A stretch of DNA of 55,078 nt from Sphingobium nicotianae (lineage in GTDB: Bacteria > Pseudomonadota > Alphaproteobacteria > Sphingomonadales > Sphingomonadaceae): assembly GCF_018603885.1 (NCBI RefSeq), contig NZ_JAHGAW010000018.1, positions 1 through 55,078 on the forward strand, in the 5' to 3' direction. Shown in pieces: positions 8,028-16,820 of the stretch. The first letter of the stretch is position 1; every line of letters begins with the position of its first letter. The position numbers and the translations under genes are program-made. A model generated the notes under the pieces. The model did not search any database. It was not told the origin of the DNA and was given only the letters and a program-made list of their open reading frames with translations.

Positions 8028-8741
8028 TCATGGGTCCTTCGCGGGGGTCGCCTTCCCTCCGCAGATATCGGCGACGGCGCGCGCAGTCAGCGCTGCGCAA
8101 TATGCGCCAGCGAACGGGAACGCTCCAGCCAAACTGTCTTTGACATCTGCCTCGAGCGTCTGCTGCAGGCGCCGACGCGCGCGCAGCAAGCGGGTTTTTA
8201 CCGTGGCTGGGAGGATTTCCAAGGCCTGGGCCACCTCTTCGATGCTCAATCCCTCGACATGTCGCAAGATGAACACCAATCTGAATTCCACAGGCAGGCC
8301 GGCGATGGCGAATTCCAACAGTCTTCTTACCTGCTTGACGGCAAGTGCCGATTCCGGACCGCCACGGTCATTCGATCCCTGCATGAGCTTTTCCCGGTAT
8401 TCATCAAGATCGGTGACGGAATGGGCATCGAGCCGCGCGCGTCGGCGCCGGGTGGCGCGAGTCCGGCCGAGCGCTTCATTGATCGCAATGCGAGTCAGCC
8501 AGGTGGAAAGCGATGAGTGCCCCCTGAAACTTTCGATTGCGGCAAATGCCCGGCTATAAGTTGTTTGCACCACATCCTCGGCATCGGCGTGATTGCGCAA
8601 AATCCCCCACGCGACCTGGAACAATCGCTGGTTGTGGCGCTCGGTGAGGACGTGAACGGCCATCGGATCTCGGGCACCGAAGCGGGCAGCCAATTCCATA
8701 TCGCTAAATGCCGCATAGTCGGATTTGAGAAGAGCCGTCAT
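8028..8741 (-). CDS. ECF (RpoE-like) RNA polymerase sigma factor
   Basis: A 237-residue sigma-70 family member with region 2 (RLFQVAWGILRNHADAEDVVQ) near residues 38-60 and region 4 (GLSIEEVAQALEI, then ATVKTRLLRARRRL) near 165-200. Region 3 is absent, which defines ECF sigma factors. The C-terminal tail contains two Cys residues (near 215 and 230), as in alphaproteobacterial ECF factors with a short cysteine-containing tail. No anti-sigma gene lies beside it. It is transcribed away from the DUF4142/cupredoxin pair, whose upstream DNA carries an ECF-like promoter, so that pair is its likely target. A perfect 20-bp palindrome sits about 30 bases upstream. Confidence 0.9.
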   Translation of the reverse strand: MTALLKSDYAAFSDMELAARFGARDPMAVHVLTERHNQRLFQVAWGILRNHADAEDVVQTTYSRAFAAIESFRGHSSLSTWLTRIAINEALGRTRATRRRRARLDAHSVTDLDEYREKLMQGSNDRGGPESALAVKQVRRLLEFAIAGLPVEFRLVFILRHVEGLSIEEVAQALEILPATVKTRLLRARRRLQQTLEADVKDSLAGAFPFAGAYCAALTARAVADICGGKATPAKDP

Positions 8742-8771
8742 GTCAGTGACACCGGACTGAAGTCGGCAGCG

Positions 8772-8791
8772 AAGCCACGAATTCGTGGCTT
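8772..8791. promoter_or_regulatory. Perfect 20-bp palindrome upstream of ECF sigma gene
   Basis: AAGCCACGAATTCGTGGCTT is identical to its reverse complement and lies 31-50 bases upstream of the sigma factor start codon. Its position fits an operator for a dimeric regulator or a 5' UTR hairpin. No cognate regulator is apparent. Confidence 0.5.
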
Positions 8792-9079
8792 GGACCAGGT
8801 TCGTCCGCGAAGGTGCCTTGGGCAGCGCTGCATAATCATCGACACTCCGTCTTGCACGACGTCTCGACCCTACATGGCTGCATTCGACGCATCAATTTAC
8901 CGCCACCGCACGGCTTTAGGCCATTTATTGGCGCATCGGCCAGTCGATTGGACGGCGGCGCAACATCCGCTGCTTGGGATGTGACTCCCGATCGAAAGTC
9001 TTCATGGAAATTCACCGCCGCCTCCCGCTCGTTCGCGCATTGGATGCCTGAAACATCGAAAGGTGCCCGCGAATAGTCG

Positions 9080-9107
9080 GGAACCTCTCAACTCATCCGG
9101 CATCAAA
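9080..9107 (+). promoter_or_regulatory. Candidate ECF-type promoter for DUF4142-cupredoxin pair
   Basis: GGAACCT (9080-9086) and TCAAA (9103-9107) are separated by 16 bases, close to the classical sigma-E pattern of a GGAAC -35 and a TC-rich -10 element. It lies about 47 bases upstream of the DUF4142 start and points toward it. The assignment to the neighbouring sigma factor is inference. Confidence 0.4.
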
Positions 9108-9153
9108 GGGGCATGCGTCGATGCTGGATCGGTGCGGACAGGAGTAAAACGAC

Positions 9154-9678
9154 ATGTCGAGAATCTTGATCGCGGCATTGGCCCTGGGAGCGTTCACTGC
9201 AAGTGCAGCAGTCTCGCAAAACGGCGCGACGCTCAACGACGCCAAGATCGCGCATATTGCTTATACCGCCGGCGCGATTGATATTGCCGCTGGCAAGCAG
9301 GCGTTGGCGAAATCCAACAATAAGACCGTGCGGGACTTTGCTTCCGAGATGGTTCGCGACCATGCTGCGGTCAATGATCAGGCGGTCGCATTACTCAAGA
9401 AGCTTGGCGTTACGCCGGAATCCAATCCGACCAGTGATGCGCTATCGAAACAGGCTTCGGCGGAGACGGCAAAGCTGTCCAAGCTGAAGGGTGCAGAATT
9501 CGATCGCGCCTATCTCGCCAACGAGATTGCCTACCATCGCACCGTCAACAGTGCGCTTCACGACACGCTGATTCCCGGTGCAAGCAACGGCGAACTCAAG
9601 TCGTTGCTTTCCACTGGACTTACCCTTTTTACCGAACATCAGGTCCATGCCGAGCATTTGGCGAAGGCCCTTCGTTGA
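9154..9678 (+). CDS. DUF4142 (ferritin-like) exported protein
   Basis: The 174-residue protein starts with a signal peptide (residues 1-19, hydrophobic LIAALALGAFTASAA). It continues with a helical DUF4142 domain rich in His, Asp and Glu, including FASEMVRDHAAVNDQAV and AYLANEIAYHRTVNSAL and ending in FTEHQVHAEHL. DUF4142 proteins have a ferritin-like helical bundle and are found in the periplasm; their function is not settled. The stop overlaps the start of the cupredoxin gene by one base. The upstream ECF-like promoter and the divergent ECF sigma factor suggest envelope or oxidative stress control. Confidence 0.87.
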   Translation: MSRILIAALALGAFTASAAVSQNGATLNDAKIAHIAYTAGAIDIAAGKQALAKSNNKTVRDFASEMVRDHAAVNDQAVALLKKLGVTPESNPTSDALSKQASAETAKLSKLKGAEFDRAYLANEIAYHRTVNSALHDTLIPGASNGELKSLLSTGLTLFTEHQVHAEHLAKALR

Positions 9679-10031
9679 TGGCATGGAGCCGCGCGATTGC
9701 TCACGTCAGCGTGGCGGCGGTGCTTTTCGCGGTGACGGGCGAGGCAGCAGGTGAGTCAGTTTCGGGCCGACAATCCAGGACGTTTACAATCGTCATCGAC
9801 AAGATGGCGTTCGGCTCGGCGTCGCCTGATCTCCGTGTCGGAGATGCAGTTGTGTGGATTAATCGCGACCTTTTCCGGCATACGGCAACGGCATTGGACA
9901 AGAGTTTCGACGTCGATCTGGAGCCCGGGAAAAGCGCCCGGATCACTTTAACGCGGCCCGGCGTCATAGCGTTCGTTTGTCGATATCATCCCGGGATGAA
10001 AGGCAAACTCCAAGTGCATGAAAGGCGATAG
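9678..10031 (+). CDS. Exported cupredoxin (plastocyanin/azurin-like) protein
   Basis: A 117-residue protein with an N-terminal signal sequence (about residues 1-24) and a single cupredoxin domain. The type 1 copper ligands are visible as His68 (RHTA), Cys101, His104 and Met107 in VCRYHPGMKG. The domain is about 90 residues, normal for small blue-copper proteins. The start ATG at 9678 overlaps the DUF4142 stop (TGATG), so the two periplasmic proteins are produced together. A role in electron transfer or copper handling is likely but the partner is unknown. Confidence 0.87.
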   Translation: MAWSRAIAHVSVAAVLFAVTGEAAGESVSGRQSRTFTIVIDKMAFGSASPDLRVGDAVVWINRDLFRHTATALDKSFDVDLEPGKSARITLTRPGVIAFVCRYHPGMKGKLQVHERR

Positions 10032-10250
10032 GGCGGCAGGACGTCGCTGCGGTCATCCGAATGATCTGGCCGATGTCGGGTCATTCGGATCCACCGCCTG
10101 ATTCAGCGGCAACTGCGTCGCAAGATGCTGCGCTGCCGGGAACCATTGGCCGCCGATCCAGCAAACTGGTACAGTCGACAAAGAAGATGGCGCTGCTCGC
10201 GAAGTCGCCTCCGACGGCAACACGCGGCAGGGGAAGCCCTGGGCCCGCTT

Positions 10251-10601
10251 TCACATGCCCCAATAGGGCTCGCAGGCAATGCCGTCGCTGTCGCCGTCGA
10301 GCGTGTCGCGATAGCCGGGCGAGCCGGCATAGATTGGCGCGACCCCTGCGGCCCGTGCCGCATCGCAATTGCGGTAATAGACAGACCGCTCGACCGCTGC
10401 GATTTCCTCGGGAGATCGCGACATGTTGTCCACGATCCCTTTCACCCTGGGCACGGCGTTCCAGCCAACCACTGCGCCAAAGACGGCCAAGGCTGCGACT
10501 TGTCCGGTGAAGGACTTCCACCCCGACCGCGATTGGCGTGCGCCGCGCCATGCGTGGCGACGCTTCTCAGTTCGGAGAAAGTTCCGGTAATTCTGCCGCA
10601 T
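10251..10601 (-). CDS. Excalibur calcium-binding domain protein, membrane-anchored
   Basis: The 116-residue protein has a basic N-terminus, one membrane segment near residues 34-50 (QVAALAVFGAVVGW) and a C-terminal Excalibur domain. The domain shows YYRNCDAARAAG, then GYRDTLDGDSDGIACEP, with the DxDxDG calcium-loop pattern and two Cys residues. Such domains occur at the C-terminus of surface proteins and nucleases; here it is the only domain. ATG at 10601 is chosen because it opens just before the basic segment; earlier in-frame starts add an unconserved stretch. It stands alone, separated from both neighbours by more than 200 bases. Confidence 0.75.
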   Translation of the reverse strand: MRQNYRNFLRTEKRRHAWRGARQSRSGWKSFTGQVAALAVFGAVVGWNAVPRVKGIVDNMSRSPEEIAAVERSVYYRNCDAARAAGVAPIYAGSPGYRDTLDGDSDGIACEPYWGM

Positions 10602-10926
10602 GATCGCAGCTTCGCATGATGAAGTTGTCCTGAGGTTAACTTGCCGCGAGGTGGCAACCTGATGCAGATGGATGTTCGTTCCTAGCAAAATGCCGGCGCG
10701 CCGGCCGCGTCATGGAGCAGCCGTCGACCGTAATACGCTCAACTGTTGGGCCCGGTCCGCCCATCTCTATTTCGCGATAGTAACTCTCGCGCGTGTCCGT
10801 CCAAAAGTGCCGCTCGTGCTTTGCAAGGCCGAGCCCGTCCGAAGTGAGCGACGAGGGGGAGGCGAACAAAATCCGGGTTCAGCGCCTCTTTTTATCTGCG
10901 ACCCGTCATCCGGGCGCGGGATGAGC
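10602..10926. other. Intergenic region downstream of dnaE2, possible small reading frame
   Basis: Nothing firmly recognisable. A reverse-strand reading frame from a TTG at 10869 to 10636 (77 codons) has GC-rich third positions in its first half but no clear ribosome binding site and no recognised family. A 14-bp perfect palindrome (10692-10705) of alternating G and C lies inside it. Confidence 0.3.
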
Positions 10927-13900
10927 TTAACGAAAATCATGGCTTCGGATCGGAACAATCTCCTCCGACCCGTCAATCGTGCGGAACAGCGGCGGCGCCA
11001 GGGTTCGCGCCTTGGGAAAAGCCGGATCGCGCGGGTCCGGGCCGCCGCCGCTTGTCGCTCCGTCGCCTCGGCCGGGGGCGACTGCAAAATCGGTCCGGCC
11101 GATCGAGCGGAGCATCTCGTCATGATTGGTGATCCGGTCGCAGATGACGTGGATGACCTCGCCTTCCTTCTGCAAGCGTCCGCGCATGGCGATCATCGAG
11201 CTCGACATGATCTGGCGGCGGTAGATCTCGAACCGGTCCGGCCACAAGATGCCATTGGCGATGCCAGTCTCATCCTCGATCGTGACGAACAGGACGCCCT
11301 TGGCCGACCCTGGTCGCTGGCGCACCAGAATAACCCCGGCGACCTCGATGTTCCGGCCGTTCGGGATGTGAGCCAGATCCGCACAGCGCACGATGCGCAT
11401 TTGTTCGAGCTCCGGGCGCAGGAAGCTGACCGGGTGGCCGCGCAGCGAGAGCTGCAGGGATCGATAGTCCTCGACCACTTCGCGCCCCGCTGTCAGCGAT
11501 CGCAGCGCGACCGCCGGCTCTGTGCCTTCCGCGCTGAACCTCCCCTCGCGCTCGTCGGCTGTTGCGAACAGGGGGAGGGGCGCCTCACCCAGGCCCTTGA
11601 CCTTCCAGAGGCCTTGGCGGCGATCGTCTGCGATCACATGGAACGCGTCGGCCTCCGCGAGGCGCTCGATGGCCGCGCGCGGCACACCGGCGCGACGCCA
11701 GACTTCCTCGATGCTGTCATAAGGCGAGGGTCCGCGCGCTGCGACGATGGCGGCGCCATGGATGTTGGCGAGCCCCTTGATCTCCTTGAAGCCGAGCCGG
11801 ACCGCGAGATAGGGACCCTTGCCCGGCTCGAGCGTACAATCCCAATGGCTGTCATTGACCGAGACGGGGCGGACCTCGACGCCATGATCGCGCGCATTCT
11901 GGACGATCTGCGCGGGCGCATAAAAGCCCATCGGTTGGGCGTTGAGCAAGGCGGCGCAAAATACGTCGGGGTGATGATGCTTCATCCAGCATGAGGCATA
12001 AGCGATCTTCGCGAACGAGGCCGCGTGGCTCTCAGGAAAGCCATAGGAGCCGAACCCCTCGATCTGCTTGAATGTCCGCTCGGCGAAGTCCCTCGGATAG
12101 CCGCGCTCGACCATGCCGCCGACGAGCTTGTCGTAGAAATGGCTGACCCCGCCTGTGAGCTTGAAGGTCGCCATGGCGCGGCGCAGCTGATCGGCCTCGA
12201 CCGGCGTGAAACCGGCGCCCACGATCGCCACCTTCATCGCCTGCTCCTGGAACAGCGGCACGCCCAGCGTCTTCTCGAGCACGGCGCGCAGCTCGGGCCT
12301 TGGATATTCCGGCTTCTCCTTGCCTTCGCGGCGCCGCAGATAGGGGTGGACCATGTCGCCCTGGATCGGGCCGGGACGCACGATCGCGACCTCGATCACA
12401 AGGTCATAGAATTTGGTCGGCTTCATGCGCGGCAGCATCGACATCTGAGCGCGGCTCTCGATCTGGAAGACGCCCAGCGTGTCGGCCTTCTGGATCATCG
12501 CATAGACGTCGGGATCATCATCCTGCAGATCGGCCATGCCGACGCGGATCCCCTTGTCCTGCTCCAACATGTTGAAAGCACGATTCATGCAGCCGAGCAT
12601 GCCGAGACCCAGCACATCGACCTTCATGAATTTGAGCGCGTCGATATCGTCCTTGTCCCATTCGATGATCTGCCGATCCTCCATGCGCGCCGGCTCGATG
12701 GGCACGAGATCGTCGAGCCGGTCCTGGGTCAGCACGAAGCCGCCCGGATGCTGGGAGAGATGGCGCGGTGTGCCGATAAGCTGACGCGCGAGATCGATCG
12801 CCAGGCGAAGGCGATGATCACGGGCATTGAGGTTGAGGCTCTCGATCTGCTCGTCGGAGATGCCGTCCATCGACCAGCCCCAGACGAGGCCGGTCAGCAT
12901 CTTAGTCAGATCGCGGGGGAGGCCGAGCGCCTTGCCGACCTCGGAGACGGCGCCGCGCGTGCGATAGCGTGTGACGACCGCGGTCAGCGCCGAGCGGTGC
13001 CGTCCATAGGTCTCATAGATCCATTGGATGATCTCTTCGCGCCGCTCGTGCTCGAAGTCGACATCGATATCGGGCGGCTCCTTGCGCTCGCCGCTGACGA
13101 ACCGCTCGAACAGCAGCTCGTGCTGGATCGGATCGATCGAGGTGATGCCCAGCATATAACAAACGCAGCTATTGGCGGCGCTTCCGCGGCCCTGGCAAAG
13201 GATGCCGCGTCGCCGGCTCTCGGCGACGATCGAATTGACCGTGAGGAAATAGGGCGCATAGCCGAGTTGCTCGATGAGCCGCAGCTCATGATCGATCTGG
13301 TCGCGATAGGCCCGCGGCAACCCATCGGGAAACATGCGCATCGCCGCTTCCTGTGTCATGGCCGCCAGTGCTTCCTGCGCCGTTCGACCCTCCATCACCT
13401 GCTCATAGGGATATTGATACTGGATCTCGCCGAGATCGAAGGTGCATTGCGCCGCGATATCGGCGCTGGCCTGGATCGCATCCGGGAAGGCCTCGAACCT
13501 TCGCTCCATCTCCTGGGGAGACTTGAGGTTGCGGTCCATGAACTGCTCGCGCTTGAAGCCGAGCGCATCGACCACGGTCTTCTCGCGGATCGCGGTCATG
13601 ACGTCCTGCAACGGCCGCCGTTCCGGTGCATGATAGAGAATGTCGCCCGTCGCGACGCTGCGCACGCCAACGGTGCGGGCAAGGCGATTGAGCGCATGGA
13701 GCCGTGTCGCATCCTGCGGGCGGCGGCGCAGCGTCAGCGCGAGATAGCCCCGCTTGCCGAAGGCCGATCGAAGGTCCGTGAGATGAGATCGCAGAATCTC
13801 GTCCGCTTCGTCCGGAACGAGCACGGCAATCAGGCCCTCGCCGAACGCGACGACATCGCTCCAGTCGAGAAGGCAATGACCCTTGCCGCCTCGGGCCTTT

Positions 13901-14187
13901 CCCAGGGAGAGCAATCGGGTCAGCTGCGACCATGCCTGCCGATCTGTGGGATAGAGAAGCAGCGCGCGGCCGCAACTCAGGTTCACCCGCGTGCCGGCAA
14001 GCATGCGCACCCCGGTGGTCTTCTGCCCGTCCCATCCGCGCACGACGCCGGCGACGCTTCCCCAGTCGGTCAGGCCTAGCGCCCGATGACCAAGTCGCGC
14101 GGCGGTCGCGAACAGTTCTTCCGGTGAGGAGACGCCGCGCAGGAACGAGAAATGGCTCGTGACCTGCAGCTCGACATAGGTTGCCAT
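10927..14187 (-). CDS. dnaE2: Error-prone DNA polymerase DnaE2 (ImuC)
   Basis: The 1086-residue C-family polymerase is the catalytic translesion enzyme of the ImuA-ImuB-DnaE2 mutasome used after DNA damage. An N-terminal PHP domain begins with SHFSFLRGVSSPEEL. The palm contains the catalytic aspartates in PPDIDVDFEHE (residues about 371-379) and KVDVLGLGML. The fingers and helix-hairpin-helix part follow, and a C-terminal OB fold (about 940-1040) includes VEDETG-like TIEDETGIANG. The start at 14187 gives the canonical N-terminus and overlaps the imuB stop by one base. It is the last gene of the operon under the LexA box at 16723. Confidence 0.95.
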   Translation of the reverse strand: MATYVELQVTSHFSFLRGVSSPEELFATAARLGHRALGLTDWGSVAGVVRGWDGQKTTGVRMLAGTRVNLSCGRALLLYPTDRQAWSQLTRLLSLGKARGGKGHCLLDWSDVVAFGEGLIAVLVPDEADEILRSHLTDLRSAFGKRGYLALTLRRRPQDATRLHALNRLARTVGVRSVATGDILYHAPERRPLQDVMTAIREKTVVDALGFKREQFMDRNLKSPQEMERRFEAFPDAIQASADIAAQCTFDLGEIQYQYPYEQVMEGRTAQEALAAMTQEAAMRMFPDGLPRAYRDQIDHELRLIEQLGYAPYFLTVNSIVAESRRRGILCQGRGSAANSCVCYMLGITSIDPIQHELLFERFVSGERKEPPDIDVDFEHERREEIIQWIYETYGRHRSALTAVVTRYRTRGAVSEVGKALGLPRDLTKMLTGLVWGWSMDGISDEQIESLNLNARDHRLRLAIDLARQLIGTPRHLSQHPGGFVLTQDRLDDLVPIEPARMEDRQIIEWDKDDIDALKFMKVDVLGLGMLGCMNRAFNMLEQDKGIRVGMADLQDDDPDVYAMIQKADTLGVFQIESRAQMSMLPRMKPTKFYDLVIEVAIVRPGPIQGDMVHPYLRRREGKEKPEYPRPELRAVLEKTLGVPLFQEQAMKVAIVGAGFTPVEADQLRRAMATFKLTGGVSHFYDKLVGGMVERGYPRDFAERTFKQIEGFGSYGFPESHAASFAKIAYASCWMKHHHPDVFCAALLNAQPMGFYAPAQIVQNARDHGVEVRPVSVNDSHWDCTLEPGKGPYLAVRLGFKEIKGLANIHGAAIVAARGPSPYDSIEEVWRRAGVPRAAIERLAEADAFHVIADDRRQGLWKVKGLGEAPLPLFATADEREGRFSAEGTEPAVALRSLTAGREVVEDYRSLQLSLRGHPVSFLRPELEQMRIVRCADLAHIPNGRNIEVAGVILVRQRPGSAKGVLFVTIEDETGIANGILWPDRFEIYRRQIMSSSMIAMRGRLQKEGEVIHVICDRITNHDEMLRSIGRTDFAVAPGRGDGATSGGGPDPRDPAFPKARTLAPPLFRTIDGSEEIVPIRSHDFR

Positions 14188-16007
14188 CAACCGAACAGGC
14201 CGTGGATATACCAGCTCAGGTCCCCGGTCGGCACATCGACGCCATCGCCGCGGCGGAACAGCCAGAAGCGTGCGCCGCCTTCGACCTCGACCTGGAAATA
14301 GTCGCGCACCGCCCAGAGCTCGCGGTTGTTGCGCCACCATTCGCCATGGATCCGCTCGGGCCCGTCGCCCGCGACGACACGGTAGAACTGCCGACGCCAC
14401 ATGAAGCGGCGCGGTGGTTGGTCGGGCAGCAGCGCCATCACCTGCCCGAGCGCTTCGGGGCGCTCGAGCAGCCGGACGGGACGGCGCCATTTCGGCCAGC
14501 CTTGCGGTTCGTCAAGAGGCGGCGCGCGATGAACCGCGCGTTCGGGCACGTCGCTTTCGCGCGACCCGATCCGGAACAGGGCGCCTTCGCCGACGCGCCC
14601 GCTCAGCCGGTCCACCAGCGGCGCGATGTCGGGCGGGCGCTGCTCATCACCAAGGCCGGCGCTCAATGCGACGGGGTTCAGCATTTCGACCCGCGGTGCG
14701 CGCAGGACCAGCGCCTCGATCCCTAAGCCTGGCTCGATGCGTTCGATCCGCATGGTCAACATGCGCTTGAGATGCCTGGCGTCGCGCGTCGCCCGGGCTG
14801 TTCCAAGACCAATGCGCTGCTCCTCGCCGTCGACACGCGCACAGCTCAGCGCCAGCGCGCGGGCGCCAAGGCCGCGCGCCTGCAGCGTCGCGACGAGATC
14901 ATCGACCAGATCGCCGATGACCTGGCCAAGCGCTTCGGCTGTTCCAATCGGTTCCATGAGACGGCGCTCCGCGCGCGGTTCGTCGAACGGGACGACCGGG
15001 ACAATCGGCTCGGCAGCGATGCCCCTGGCCTGGTCGAGCCGCGCGACCGTCGCGAGGCCAAGCCGGCGCGCCAGGGGGCCGCGCGGCATCTTGTAGAGAT
15101 CGACGATCCGCTCGAGCCCGAAACGACTGGCGGCGGTGAGCGCGCCGGGCGCCAGGCGCAAGGCGCGCAAGGGCAACGGCGCGATCGCTTCGCTTTCCTT
15201 GCCCGGCGGCAGGACGATAATGGCCTCACGTGAATAGCGCGCCAGCGCATGGGCCGCGCCGGGCGACCCGGCGATGGCGATTGTCGCCGTGAAGCCGAGC
15301 CGATGCATGTAGCGAAGCAGGCGCCGGCAGAAGCGCTCTTCGCCGCCGAACAAATGGGTCGCGCCAGTCAGGTCGAGCCACAGGCCGTCCACGCCCGAGG
15401 GGCAAGCGGTCGGCGTCCAGTGTCCGACCGCATGGAGCGTCAGGCGATCAAGGAAGGCGCGGTCTGCCTCGGGCTCCGCATCGCGCACATCGAGATCGGC
15501 AATGAGCGCGCGCGCCTGCGCCGCCGGCATGCCCGGGGCGAGGCCCAGATCGAGCGCGATCGGGCAGGCGCACGTGACCATCTCCTTCTGGCCGACACGC
15601 TCTATGAGGATGAGCGGTTTGCCCCAGGGGTTGTGGCGAAGCGAGAACGCGGACGATCCGGACGCGGGCGCGCCATCGTCACCGCTCATGGCCTTGAAGG
15701 GATGCTCGGCCTGCTCGCTCCGCCGACCCAATTCGTGCGCTGCCGGGCGCTGATGGGCAGGCAGTGTGTCGATCGACGCCGGCGCCGGCGCCGGCGTCGC
15801 GCCGAGCGCGCCGTCACGCGCCCATCGTGCGCCGGGCCGCCAGCCTCCGCCGCGCGGCACCGAGCATGCGCCCGGATCGTCGTCGATCGGCGCGAGCGGG
15901 AGAGCGTGACGAGGCCGGTGCGGCTCAGGCGGCGTGGCTGGCCGCTCCGCCTGACGCAGTCGCTCGATCGGCAATTGCGGCAGGTAGAGCGAGGCGACCC
16001 TGGTCAT
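14187..16007 (-). CDS. imuB: ImuB, Y-family polymerase-like mutasome hub
   Basis: A 606-residue Y-family DNA polymerase homologue. Known ImuB lacks polymerase activity and links the beta clamp to DnaE2 and ImuA. The N-terminus reads LYLPQLPIERLRQAE, and the palm-like part contains VDGLWLDLTGATHLFGG, where the acidic pair of active Y polymerases is altered. A Pro/Arg/Ala-rich segment of about 100 residues (roughly 35-140) separates the first strand from the rest and makes the protein longer than common ImuB forms (about 500-540). The chosen start at 16007 overlaps imuA by 83 bases. The stop overlaps the dnaE2 start. Confidence 0.88.
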   Translation of the reverse strand: MTRVASLYLPQLPIERLRQAERPATPPEPHRPRHALPLAPIDDDPGACSVPRGGGWRPGARWARDGALGATPAPAPASIDTLPAHQRPAAHELGRRSEQAEHPFKAMSGDDGAPASGSSAFSLRHNPWGKPLILIERVGQKEMVTCACPIALDLGLAPGMPAAQARALIADLDVRDAEPEADRAFLDRLTLHAVGHWTPTACPSGVDGLWLDLTGATHLFGGEERFCRRLLRYMHRLGFTATIAIAGSPGAAHALARYSREAIIVLPPGKESEAIAPLPLRALRLAPGALTAASRFGLERIVDLYKMPRGPLARRLGLATVARLDQARGIAAEPIVPVVPFDEPRAERRLMEPIGTAEALGQVIGDLVDDLVATLQARGLGARALALSCARVDGEEQRIGLGTARATRDARHLKRMLTMRIERIEPGLGIEALVLRAPRVEMLNPVALSAGLGDEQRPPDIAPLVDRLSGRVGEGALFRIGSRESDVPERAVHRAPPLDEPQGWPKWRRPVRLLERPEALGQVMALLPDQPPRRFMWRRQFYRVVAGDGPERIHGEWWRNNRELWAVRDYFQVEVEGGARFWLFRRGDGVDVPTGDLSWYIHGLFG

Positions 16008-16701
16008 CGCAGGCCTCCACGTCGAGAGAGAAGGGATTGCCGCCGCGCTGGCGAACGAGTTCGATCGACCAGCATGCCCGGCCGATACCCGCATGGGGCA
16101 GGGGCGTCGAGGCCACCGATCCGACCAGCCAGCGCGTCATTGCCGACGATGGCTGGTCGAGCGGCGAGCGGTCGCGCGATTTGTGCCGACGGTAAAGCAG
16201 GATCGGCGTCGATCCGTCCGCCGCTGCAAGCTGGAGCCGCCGTGTCGCGGTCTGATCCGCGACCTTCACCTCGGCGATCACGCAGGCGAGCGATCCATCG
16301 CGCAGGCCATCCTCCGCAAGTGCGAGCACGTCGCTATCATTGCGCCCTTGAGCATAAAGAAGCTTGCGCGGGCCAAGGCCGACCTGCTCGATACCCGGCG
16401 CATAGAGATCGAACTTCGTAAGAGCCCACAGCACGGTCAGTCCGGGGGCTGCCGCGAAGCGCGCCGCGATGCCGGCCGCGAACAGGGCAGCGGCGGCGTC
16501 GTCGCTGAGCTCGGCGGAGCGACCCGCTATTTCGTGCAGAGCCGCGCCTGAAAGACCATGATCAACCAGACGATCGTCGATCGCGTCCACGCCGAACGGC
16601 AGCGCGGGGCCCCGCGTCAGACGAGCGTGCACCACTGCGGCACGAAGCGCCGACAGTTGTTCGGCCCGAGAAGGATCGGGGAGGGGGGCGGCCATTTTCA
16701 T
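15925..16701 (-). CDS. imuA: ImuA, RecA-like SOS mutagenesis protein
   Basis: The 258-residue protein is the first gene of the imuA-imuB-dnaE2 cassette and shows the ImuA pattern: LPFGVDAIDDRLVDHGLSG, then ALHEIAG, LTVLWAL and a C-terminal part with ACWSIELVRQRGGNPFSLDVE. ImuA is a RecA-like fold protein that interacts with ImuB and RecA-dependent mutagenesis. Starts at 16701 and 16695 are both possible; 16701 is used. The LexA box lies 22-36 bases upstream, overlapping the expected promoter, so the whole cassette should be repressed until DNA damage. Confidence 0.88.
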   Translation of the reverse strand: MKMAAPLPDPSRAEQLSALRAAVVHARLTRGPALPFGVDAIDDRLVDHGLSGAALHEIAGRSAELSDDAAAALFAAGIAARFAAAPGLTVLWALTKFDLYAPGIEQVGLGPRKLLYAQGRNDSDVLALAEDGLRDGSLACVIAEVKVADQTATRRLQLAAADGSTPILLYRRHKSRDRSPLDQPSSAMTRWLVGSVASTPLPHAGIGRACWSIELVRQRGGNPFSLDVEACDDQGRLALPAAIADRATASGGAASHAA

Positions 16702-16722
16702 GTTGGGACTATCGACTCATGT

Positions 16723-16737
16723 GTTCCCTTTATGTTC
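16723..16737. promoter_or_regulatory. LexA box (alphaproteobacterial GTTC-N7-GTTC)
   Basis: GTTCCCTTTATGTTC is an exact match to the direct-repeat SOS box of alphaproteobacteria. It lies 22 bases upstream of imuA and 84 bases upstream of def on the other strand. Position and target strongly support LexA control of imuA-imuB-dnaE2; control of def is doubtful. Confidence 0.88.
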
Positions 16738-16820
16738 CTCTTGATCCGACGTCTCGTCAAGGCGAAGCGGTGGCGCTTCACACCTGCTCGTCGCTAAAAG
16801 GCGCAAGGTCAGGAGAAACC

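Larger units (their letters stand above)
8742..9153. other. Divergent regulatory region between sigma factor and DUF4142 genes
   Basis: No gene is evident in these 412 bases. The left end holds a perfect 20-bp palindrome and a second short dyad overlapping the sigma factor start (8741-8751). The right end holds the ECF-like promoter. The middle has no recognisable structure. Confidence 0.5.

Noticed and set aside
10672..11994. 440-codon forward open frame opposite the 3' part of dnaE2
   Set aside because: Overlaps the OB-fold coding region on the other strand and lacks any family features.
12025..14079. 684-codon forward open frame inside dnaE2
   Set aside because: It is antisense to a clear DnaE2 with intact motifs; high GC leaves long empty frames, and its product is a His/Leu/Arg-rich shadow without domains.
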